From Balanoglossus misakiensis (lineage: Eukaryota > Hemichordata), in contig CM082597.2 of NCBI GenBank assembly GCA_040954595.2, positions 5,704,001 to 5,768,000 of the forward strand: DNA of 64,000 nucleotides, written 5' to 3'. Of this stretch, positions 13,901 to 25,900 are shown one piece after another. Below the pieces are notes generated by a model that did no database searches, had not been told where the DNA came from, and saw only the letters and a list, made by a program, of their open reading frames with translations. Position 1 is the first letter of the stretch. The number at the start of each line of letters is the position of its first letter. A program made the translations under genes and the position numbers.

Positions 13901-16900
13901 ACGGGACCTGCCACATTTCCCTTTCTGCATAATTCAACAATATAAGACTGTGTATGCTGGGGGCTTGAACCCATCATCTCAGGCGAGATCAAACGACTTA
14001 GTTGCCAAGCAACCGTTGCCACCTTGGATGTTTTATTAATGAGCAAATTAATCTATCATAGCTGACTACTTCCCAGATTAACAATGTATTATTTTGATGT
14101 GCTTGCACTTTCAGCTATGCGGTGTAAGGCACTGGACAATCCACGATGGGGAATGTTTAGTTGCACATCAGGTAGCCAGTATCAAAGCCTGTGTACTCTA
14201 ACCTGTTACGAAGGCTTTGGTGTTCCACCGGGTTTTAATAGCATCGTGCTATGTAAAGAGAATGGACATTGGGACGGAGGAGCACCATACTGTGCTGGTA
14301 GGTTTTTAAATGTAGTCTTTGTGATAGATAAAACTAACATGATCTTAAGCCCCATTAGCTGCCCTCATGTAAAACAATACTTTCATGATTATACATATAC
14401 AGTATGTGTGCGTATCTCACTGCTGTTATTTTTTGACTCGTGAATTTCAATTCCGGACTAAATGTAATTGTTTGTCAACAATGCAGCTATATTCACTCTT
14501 CTGTGGGTCACACACAAACTATTAAGACTGTTCTGAAGTGTCTCAGATCAGATACCGTCTTTAAAAAACATGTGTGGACAGTGTGTATAGTGGTTCTGAC
14601 ACAGCTTGCTGGCCAGACCTCAGCTGATGTAAGGATTAACCCCTCAAATTTTACCCTGTGTGAACCTGGTATATGTTTGCAAGCCTAACACTGGGAACTT
14701 CCCCTTGCACCAGCACATGTTAATCTGTTTGTATAAAAGAAGGTGACTCCTTACGTTGTTTTCCAGATATTACACCCCCGTCATTTGAAAATTGTCCGGA
14801 TGACATCAACGCCTACGTGGACGAAGGGACCAGTGTTACTCGAGTGACGTGGCCGAGTGTAGTGGTCACAGACAATTCGCATGAGACAATTGAGGCTCAC
14901 ATCATTCAGGGCAAAGATTTGGGATCGCTCTTTGAAGTTGGACACCACGTGATCAAGTATCAGGCCACAGACAGCGCCACCAATCACGGTTATTGTCAAT
15001 TTACCCTGCGTGTCATAGGTAAAATTACATATATCATATTACAATGTACTTTTGCTGGCAGAACATGTTATCATGTGTAGCAGTTTTCTTGATAAATGCT
15101 TCCGTATTTAATGGAGAAGAAGGAAATACTGGATAATATTTGCCTATAAAATTAAGATGATTTTATTTCTTACATTTGTCAAGATGACACATGGACAGAG
15201 ATGTTTACTCCAAATTTAGTATACATATGTATATAAAGGCCAGCTAAGGAAAGTCCCTTGACTGGCCACTATAGACAGGTTTGACTGTATTTTACTTAAC
15301 TCACTGTCAAGGAATTAATTGTCACAGTGATATAGAGTGGCATGTCAGATTTTTATGAGGATTTTCACAGAAAAAAATTCCATGTTGATTTGTTTTGTTT
15401 CTAATTATTCTGTCTACTTGCAGAAGCATCTTGCACACCCATTAAGCCCTTGCCACACCAACGCGTAGCCTGTCCCTATGGATACCGAGCCGGGGCAGTG
15501 TGTACGTTATCTTGTCGCTATGGTTACAAGCTGGAAGGACCGTCTACGGTGACCTGTGTAAAGCAACAGAATTCAGTCAGTGGTTTCTGGGATTGGAATG
15601 GTGGTCAACCTACGTGCACTAGTATGTATTATCATTGAGACAGGCTTTTTGTAACTTTTCACAATTTGTTGACAATGTTAAACTTTGTTACTGTGTTTAA
15701 TTCAGTTGTTCTTCCTGAATGTCTTGTAACATTTAAACTCAGTTTGTCCAAAAACAAATCGATACATTTAAAAAAAAAAATTTATTGTCAACAAGAACTG
15801 CAGTTCTGTATGAAGAGATACAATTTCGATATGTTTGTCTCTGTCTAAAGCTAGTTTTAAGAGATAGGCCTAAGTGTTCAGGGTAAGCATACAAAATAAT
15901 TAGCCCAAGATGTTCATATTTATGTGAAAAGGAATTTCATCAAGTACTAAAATGTTGAGGCTAGAAATGTACATTTTTGTCAGTAATACATCACACTTAG
16001 GAGTATATCATACAATAATAGCTTATCTATTACAATATATACTAGTAGACTCTGTAGTGTTTCGGTATTGCCAAATCAGAAAAGTTTCTATATAAATCTG
16101 ACATTATCTACCAACCTTTCTTTGCAGATGTGCTATGCCCACCCTTACAGTCACCCAACCATGGCCGACTTCTCTGCGATCTTTGGGGTCACAAAAGACT
16201 TTGCCGCGTGGAATGCGATGAAGGGTATGAAGTACCACGAGATTATGAATATCCGGTCATGCAGTTCGTCTGCTCGCCTGCCGGAAGTTGGACACCGAGT
16301 GCGGAAGTACCAGATTGCATAGGTATTATCCTTGTTGCATTTTTGTCACATAAGACCATGGGGGAACAAGGAAGTGGAAATCACACTGTATGCATTGTGT
16401 TAACATATTAACATATCCTTTCTGATATTTATTTTCACATTATTGATGATTTCAGAAAACCCACACACATATACCTTTAATTTTCAAATTTCCCTTCCTC
16501 TACAACGTCGCGTCGAAAAACGAACAAATTATTCAATGACGTCACGCTCTGTAAATAAATGTTAAATCAAACTGGAAATTCGTGTCAACGAATACAACCT
16601 CCTCATAAGTCTTAGCCCTCAGGCAGTTACTGTGAATTTGAACTCAAAGCGAGGCCAATGGGGAAGACCCCTGATGTGATTTGTCAACTTTCCCCATAGG
16701 TCTCGCTGTGAGTTCATATTGCTATGTGCAGGCACTAGACTTATGAAAAGGGTGTATACCAGCCTATCATAGTCGGTGATGTTTTTATTGTTGTTTATAC
16801 TCTACATGCAAATTTTGTTCACAGCGAGTAAAGAACCTCGGTCAGGCTTACTGCCAAGTGAACTCTATTACTACTCCAAGAACTGCTCTGATAGGACTTT

Positions 16901-19900
16901 CCAAAAAGAAGTTGGAGAAGTATTCCTGAATAAAGTAGACAAGTCTCTGACGTCATTCGCCTGCACCAATCAGCTGCAGTGTTACTTGGACGAGCTGCAG
17001 ATCAAGTGCGAACCGCTGCGGCATATGAGTCGGCTCTTCCGCCGCTTCCTGAACTTTGCCTCCAGCGAGCGCACCTCCTCCTCGCCGGCGTGGCAACAGC
17101 TGCGCATGGGCGCCCTGCAGGACCACTTCTGGAACCTCATGGTCGTCGAGTTCAAGATCAAGGTCAAGGTCAACCCGGCGGGCTCCAACGAGACCCGGTT
17201 GCCGCCCGTGACCGTCGGGGGCGTCTTCGACGAGAGCTTGCACCAGATGGCGAAACTCATCGAGAGTTTGGTGATGGCGGGGAATTTGAGCTTGCCGGCT
17301 TTGAGGGGTGTGTCCAATGAATTGGAGAAGGAATCGTTTACATATGGCAGAACACAGATTCTCTGTGACCGGGGTCTTCTACCTCGATTTGGCAGCTACT
17401 CATGTGGTGAGTTGTGGTCCACTTTGATGATATACTATTACTCTTACATGTGTCAATGATTTGGTATGGCATAAAATAGTTACCCACGTGGGGGATTATC
17501 AGCACAGCTGGAAAATTTATGGTTTTAATTTTAACTCCACAGCTGTCTGTTAAAAGTTAGTCAGAACGATTGCACCATGAGGTTTAAATTACTCCCCATA
17601 GACATTATCCAACCAAACCTTTAAAAATAATCTGAAAAAAATATATTGCGGAAGGGGGAGATACATATATTGTGTTTAAAAGTAGTGTGGAAGACGTACC
17701 TTTAACTGTACGCAAACATTAAAAACAGAGGTCTAGCTTACATTTCATGGTCATAAAAAAAGTGTTAGTGTCACACAAACGAAAACATTTATAAGTCTTC
17801 ATCATCTTCTCTCAGCTTCGTGTGGCACTGGTTCATATTATAACTCAACACTGGATACTTGTGTCAGATGCCCCATCGGCTACTATCAGAATTTGGCGGG
17901 CCAGTTCACCTGTACACGTTGTAAGGCAGGCACTTCCACAGCTGATCATGGAGCGAGAAATGCCTCACAGTGCCTGGGTATGTGTATCTAAACTGTGTAT
18001 CTTGGGTTGTGACAATTATGTGTTCAATTATGACCAGCTGAGATTGTCAAATCAATGGTGCCATTCTCTTGTAACCAAAATAATGTTCAAGCATATGATC
18101 TGTGGAGGTGATAATTGCTTTCAGCTATGCTAAATATAATTTTGTATGTTTCCCCTCCAATAAGATCTGTGTAAAGCAGGCTACTATTCCACGAATGGCC
18201 TGGAACCATGCTCCATGTGTGAGAGAGGTACCTACCAAAATAAAACCGGTCAGCTGAAATGTCAGCCGTGTGACGTGGACAAAACCACACTACAGATGGG
18301 AATGACATCACAAGATGCTTGTACAGGTCAGAATGAGTGTTATCGCATCGCTGTCGTTGGCCTTTACTCTAAAGACGAACAGTCTTGTCGTCGCTTTATT
18401 TTCATCTCCAATTAATATAACTTAGTGTCTGTGATTAGAGTCTGTGTGTTTTGAACTAAATGTCACGGTGGTTGCAAGCATAATCCAATGGGCAGTGACG
18501 TGAAGCAGAGAATCTAGAAAGTGAAATATCGAACACTTAAATTGAGCTATTCAACTGGAAAAGCCTTGCGCATTATTGCCAAGACGGCATTCAAATGCAG
18601 ATGTAAAAACCAAACCAGAATCAAATCATGTCAAAAAGTCAAATTTCTGATTACAATTCCTTGTTATAATGTGGCTATCAAATGCACTTATGCGATAATT
18701 GACCAGATTTCTGTCGTTGATTGATTTGTAGGTTTCGATTTAACGTTCTCTGCCGACGAAGCGGAGACTTTCCCCTTGCTGACGCATGCCCTCGGTGATG
18801 ACACACGTCTGCTGCAGTTCAGCATGTCTTTCTGGATGCAGGTTGTAAATGCAAGCGAAAACTCTGTGATTGTAGCGTGTGTTGATGAAATCAGAAACGG
18901 CACGGACAGCGCTTTGCTCTTGTTCCGAAATGCCGTGAATTTGGAGATAAAAACTGCCAGGTAAGTACTTTACCATCTTCCAACAAGTGGGATGGAAGTT
19001 GTGTGTTGTCTAACCATGACAATGTATAAATGGTGCAGCCTTTCACACTACAACAGTTATGTACTGTGAGAGATACAGTTATATCTGTTAGACTGTCAGG
19101 AGTCTCCCACGCCTTCTTTGTCTAAATTAGCAACGCATGCATAATGATAATAAGCATTGAATGTCATAGCAACGTGCCGAAGGCGGGGTGTCACATCATA
19201 CGGCTTCTTTGACTATATCATGGCCCACAATTTTTTTTAAATATCTAGGTACACAGTTCTCACCAACATGATGCTTGAGTACCAACGCTGGCACCATTTA
19301 ATGATATTATGGGATGGCTTGATAGGCAAGTGGTCGATCTACAAAGATGGCATACTGTTGTCGAGTAATTTTCTGGTAGAAACTAGGGCGGGAAGTAGTC
19401 TAACTGGGTCAGCAGACGACAACTATTTGGTAGGCAGAACATACACAGATAGTGTGAATGGTAAGGCAACCTTGTCTTAAATACACAACCTTTTGGTTTG
19501 CTTAAATCATACCACCCTTTGTTTTTACCCCTTGTCGTCGCCACACTTAATGTAAACGTTTTAGCAAACATACATGTACCTAATTTGTTTGTGCTTGTTA
19601 GTTTTCTTGTTTGTTTTGTATTTTTTGTGTAATTTATGCAAGTGTACCAGTGATTTGTGTAGGTTGTATACCAATAACGTCAACAGGCATTGCAATACAA
19701 TGCAATGATGTTTTCAATTGATTTCTCCCAGGAAATTATATCAGCCGATCAGTTGCTGTGGGTGGACCTTCCTTTGTTGGTGACGTCACAAACTTGTACA
19801 TATGGGACAGGCTGCTGGAACCTGTGGCAATATGGCAACTTTCAGCTAGCTGTGGTTTTCATGACAGCCTACCATCGCCCGCTATAGTTTGGTCAGATTT

Positions 19901-22900
19901 CGTTCAGACTCTTGATGAGGAATCCGCCATACGAACACCGTCTATGTGCGACGGTATGTAATTGTCTTTTTCCACATCGTTTCATATTCCCTGAGGTCAG
20001 CCATTTTTCTTTCGTTTGACTGTTTGTTTGACCTCACCACATTGGTTGTTTGCAATGATGATTGATAATATGTATTTCTTCTTTCCTTCTCTGTCTGCTT
20101 AGGCCAAATACATAAAAATATGTGCTGTTCCGATTACCCCACCTACCCAAATTTTAGCTCGCCGACCGGAAACTTTTTACAGCTTCATAAACCGAATGTA
20201 AATTTTATGAAAATTGCGAAAATCACGCAAGAACTTATGACATCATTCTTCTACACTATTGCGGCCAAAGATTTAAAACAATAATTTCTACCTGTCTACC
20301 TATTTTTGGAAACAGCAGATATTTTTTTACGAATACCTGTCTTGATTTACAGATATGAACGAGTGTGAGAGTCAGCCCTGTGAGGGCCTCAGCACCTGCA
20401 TTGACAAAATCGGTGGCTTTGACTGCACATGTCAGAAAGGACTGACTGGACCACGCTGTGAGGTCAACATTGATGACTGTATAGTCCATGCGTGCCAGAA
20501 TGGTGCCACATGTGTGGATGGCTACGATAAGTATACTTGTCAATGTGCCAAGGGTTTCAAAGGCAGCGTCTGTGAAGTTCAAATTAGTAAGTCAAACACT
20601 TTTGAACGCTATCAATATCTGCATAAGCAACATCCATTGGCCAATAGACCACTTTCGTGACCCTGGTCGTGACCAATGTGTGACTTTTAGCTCCAAGCAT
20701 TATGTTGTGAATGTATCTCCCTAACAGTCAATAGTTCTGATGAATTAGTGCTCTAGACTCATATTTAAAAAATTGGATTTGTATGTTACAAAACTGGGTT
20801 TATAATGATGACTACAAATAACAGAAAGGGGTGTGGTCACTTAAGGGTCATGAAGGTGGACTATTGTTATCGGTCTTCCGGGGATATAGTATTACATGTA
20901 CATGGAAGAACTATGAATGTTTCAGTTTAGATACTATAGTCTGATTCTTCTCATGGCACCCATTTTCTTTCGCAGTGAAACTCTTTTTAGATTTATTTAA
21001 TAATTTTAATCCTTCCTACTCTTCAGAAAATGGTCGATGGAGCGAATGGTCAGAATGGGCACTGTGTAGTCGTACATGCGGGCAGGGAGAAAAAACAAGA
21101 TGGCGGCAATGTGACAACCCTTCTCCTGACCCGGAAGGAGAACCCTGTAGGGGTCAGAATGTCTCTGTTGCCAGTTGTGGGGAGAGTGAGTGTCCAGGTA
21201 CATGTAGTTAGAATTTTGTGGGTATACATGTACGTTCCAGTGTGTTGATCAGACAGTGATTATAGAAAAGGAAAATAGTAGAAAATGACGCAAGTCTTGA
21301 TTTATAACACTGTTGTTTTCACAATACACCCAGTACAAATTGGCCACATAAAATGCAATTTAATTCCCAGAGAAAATCATATCAACGAAATGTATTTCAT
21401 AACGATTTAAGCGTACTTGTCTTGTTTGTTGGTTCAGTTGAAATAATTTCTGGTCTAATAGTTTTAACCTTGATTTTGTGTCTTAAGATTTTCTTCATGG
21501 ATGTCTGTGGCCAACGTATTATTTTCCGGTTTCTTTCTGTATAGCTTGTCAGACTCCACACCGCCCTCTGCGCGGATATTTACACTGTGACATTATCAAC
21601 GATGAGGAATATAATTGCAACATCAGCTGCAGACAGGGGTATAGGTTCAGCACCCCAGTTGCCAAGCAATATTTTTGTGGTCCGAATACGGGGTATAGAT
21701 GGAGTCATGAAGGACCTTTGAACCCGCGAGCCAGATTTCCAGCTTGCACAGGTTGGTGTAATTTAATTTAAAGTCATTTAAAATGTGATACTTATATGGA
21801 GAATAGTACTGTACATACCAATGAAACCATAATCGCCAAACAGGAACATATGACTTCATAAAATCCAACAGAATTGGAAAACAAGAAAGATCAGTGCAGA
21901 TAGAGATAGAATGCATTTGTAGATATTATAATGCCATATTTATTAGATACCATTAACTAGTTAAGTAGTATGATTTTTCTTTGAATCCAATGAATCTATA
22001 CGAAAAATAACTATGTATCTATATATTCAATTGCATCAATTTATGGAATGCGGATTAATAGATTGGAATATAACATAGTTGCACTTGGTCTATTATGTTG
22101 TAGTTCCTGTACAATAATATATGCATTGACTGAAAGAAGTATATTGAAGGAAACAGACAAACATTAAACAGAAACAACAATAACAACAGCAACAACAACT
22201 ATTGTATTGTGTTTCAAAATGACACTTTCTGGACGCTCTTGAGCTCCATGTTTAATACAAGTACACGTGTAAATAATTTTCACAGAGATTGACATCCCAG
22301 ATGAGTTGGTGGTCAACTACCAGTTAAGGTATCCAGGAGTGACTTGTGGTGGAGGCAGCGAACTATCAGATGCGAGAGACAGCATAGATGACGTCATAAA
22401 TGAAAACCTGAACGACATAGAATGTGTACAGGAAAAGCAGTGCAAAATAGCCAACGTCAATATTGGAGGCTGTCGACAGAAGAGGGAGACAGATGAGATG
22501 AACAGTATTGTTGTTGATGTTCAGATTTCAAAAACTGTTACTGTGTTGCCTAAAAACGATAGCAACAAAACGGGTAAGCTTAATTGTAAGGCCAAACTTA
22601 ACAATATAACACTTTCTGCTGGATGTGGTTCATAGGTTTCTGTAAGCAATACCTATCTGGAAACACTTGCTATTGGAATCCTCCTTTCTATGTTCATGTA
22701 GATTTCCTGTCGAAAATAGATTCTGTAGTATAATGTATTTCTTGCGTATTTATGGATGTAACACATTTAATTTCAACCTGATTGGAACTATTTTGGGATA
22801 ATTGCATACCGATAAAATGCGTACAAAACGATTAGTATTCGTTGTATTTGGGGAGAATGTGGTATTTCTGTTATTGTTTGGCCAAAACAAAACAAAGGGA

Positions 22901-25900
22901 TAAATATGTTGAGTGTGTAGGCTGCATGTACTGTGCTGAGACTTTTACAGAGTTTATTACAGTGCAACTATCCCAAAATAGTTTCAATCGTGTTATTTCT
23001 CTTTTCAGACGCCGCATATCAAAACTTAATGGCTCTGAAATCTGCCATCGTCGAATTGGAGAACGCAGCAGCGACGATCCGCAACAAAACAATGGACAAA
23101 TCTTTTGACGTCATCGTCAATGGACACAGGGTGTCGGTTGATTATAACCAATCAGAGCCTGAAGGGTTGGTCACGTGTCAAAGTGGTATGGTAAGAAACC
23201 AAGTTTTCTGTGGTAAGTAGACGGAAATTGATGTGTCTTCGGATAATTGTTTGTCCGTCTAAGCAATGAGATTATTATTTCAGAGAAACAGTGGGATATT
23301 TATATATTGCTACCTCTTAAAGTCCCAGTATTTCTCGTAGGGGCAAAATTTTGTTTGAAACGGCATCTATAATTTCTAAAAGTAGATGATAATTGATTCT
23401 GAATCGAACAGTCATCATCCCCAGCTCTGCTCATAAACTCATACAATTTACAATATAACGAGTGAAGAATGACTTTCTGTCCGGACAGAAAGTCACGTGA
23501 GTCAGGCTCCTGTTGACACACGTGACTAGTGCGCATGCGCACTCCAATGTGAATCTATGCGGAAGAGGTTTGGTCGCCCCAAATCAAGCGACTCAGCGAA
23601 GAAATGCGCACTAATTCGGCGAAATTTTGGGAAGATAACTTTATGGGAGAAATCAGTCGATGGAACCAGATCAAATCCGAAAATGGTCTGACCATCAAAT
23701 GTCAAAGTGGCACGTTTGCTGATCGACATGTGCAACATGTCCGTTGTAAACAAACCCGCGCATCATTTCAAGTGTTACGGGCAATATTTACAGCTTGCAC
23801 GTAGCTACAGTTGCCCAAACCTTTCTTCTGTCTTCATTATGTAGTATTCCATGATGAATGTACGGGAAAAACGGGCATTTTTCGATGATGAAAAATGGAT
23901 ACACACGAGAAATACTGGGGCTTTAAATTTTAGTCAAAATTAAGTTAAAATCCATAGGTTATATAAATAATCAAATAAAATGAATACATTTCAGTTGAAG
24001 ATGTTTTTCCATGAGGATCCTTATTTCTGTTGTTTTAGTGAAATGTGCAGTCGGTACGTTCTACCAAAATGGGGAGTGTCTGCCATGTCCTATTGGTCAC
24101 TACCAAGATCAAGAAGGTCAACTGGCATGCATGGAGTGTCCTGGTGAACTCACAACTGACGGTCAAGGGTCAAGCAGTGTCCAAGAATGCATAGGTCAGT
24201 AACAGATAAGGACTTGGGCATTGTTTGCCATTTTTGGGGTCAAAAATCTTCTCGGAAGCCTTGTTCTATTGCTTTGAAATTTGTGATGTAGAAGCTTTAG
24301 GATATCATGTCCACAGAGGTAAAAGAGATGTATTCATTTTTAACAGTTAAAATAGAATAGAAAACAAGGATATGCTGATGACGATGATGATGATGATGAT
24401 GATGATGGTGGTGATGATGTCTTAAAATGATAGTGGAAGTTTATTCTCTGATCTTTTTGTCACAGAAATTACGACGCCATCTTATTCCAGTACTGACGTC
24501 ACAAACTTTTCAGGTAAGACTCGTCGCCGATGCTGTTTCATTATTAATGATCATTGCTTCGATGTCATACAAAACAATATATTTTGTTATAATAGAGACA
24601 GTTTATAACATGTTTTATTCACGCGATTCTCTTGCAGAAGCAAGCAGTGATGGGGAAAGCGACAGGGATCGAGAGATATTTGGAGAAATACCGTTTCTAC
24701 TCACGTTCATCTCAATACCGATTTTAATATTTATTATCGTCATGGCGATATTCATGTGTCGGTGCTGGTAAGACAATTTTCTTAGAAGTTAAAGACACCA
24801 AATTTATCTATCTATCTATCTGGCTGGCTGACTGGCTGTCTGGCTTGCTGTCTGTCTTCTGTCTGTCTGGCTGTCTGGCTGTCTGGCTTGCTGTCTGGCT
24901 AGCTTGCTGTCTGGCTTGCTGTCTGGCTAGCTTGCTGTCTGGCTGTCTGGCTTGCTGTCTGGCTGGCTGGCTGTCTGGCTGGCTGTCTGCTGTCTGTCTG
25001 GCTGGCTGGCTGTCTGGCTTGCTGTCTGCTGTCTGTCTGTCTGGCTGGCTGTCTGGCTTGCTGTCTGCTGTCTGGCTTGCTGTCTAGCTGTCTGGCTTGC
25101 TGTCTGCTGTCTGGCTGGCTGGCTGTCTGGCTGGCTGTCTGGCTTGCTGTCTGCTGTCTGGCTTGCTGTCTGGCTGGCTTGCTGTCTGGCTGGCTGGCTG
25201 TTTGGCTTGCTGTCTGCTGTCTGTCTGGCTAGCTGGCCGTCTGGCTAGCTGGCTGTCTGGCTGGCTGGCTGTCTGGCTTGCTGTCTGCTGTCTGGCTTGC
25301 TGTCTAGCTGTCTGGCTTGCTGTCTGCTGTCTGCTGTCTGTCTGGCTAGCTGGCCGTCTGGCTAGCTGGCTGTCTGGCTGGCTGGCTGTCTGGCTTGCTG
25401 TCTGCTGTCTGGCTTGCTGTCTAGCTGTCTGGCTTGCTGTCTGCTGTCTGGCTGGCTGGCTGTCTGGCTGGCTGGCTGGCTAGCTGGCTGTCTGGCTTGC
25501 TGTCTGGCTTGCTGTCTGTCTGGCTGGCTGGCTGTCTGGCTTGCTGTCTGCTGTCTGGCTTGCTGTCTGGCTGGCTTGCTGTCTGGCTGGCTGGCTGTTT
25601 GGCTTGCTGTCTGCTGTCTGGCTGGCTGGCTGGCTGTCTGGCTTGCTGTCTGTCTGGCTGGCTGGCTGTCTGGCTGGCTTGCTGTCTGGCTGGCTGGCTG
25701 TTTGGCTTGCTTGCTGGCTGGCTGTTTAGCTTGCTGTCTGCTGTCTGGCTGGCTAGCTGGCTGTCTGGCTTGCTGTCTGCTGGCTGGCTGGCTGGCTGTC
25801 TGGCTTGCTGTCTGGCTGTCTGGCTTGCTGGCTGTCTGCTGTCTGGCTGGCTAGCTGGCTGTCTGGCTGTCTGGTTTGCTGTCTGCTGCCTGGCTGGCTG

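Noticed and set aside
16953-17320. Open frames of 96-113 codons on both strands over exon 9
   Set aside because: Shadows of a GC-rich coding exon whose own frame has correct splice phases.
23604-23804. Frame with LTIKCQSG resembling exon 19's LVTCQSG
   Set aside because: No convincing acceptor or donor; resemblance is a few residues. Could be a decayed exon copy but not supportable.
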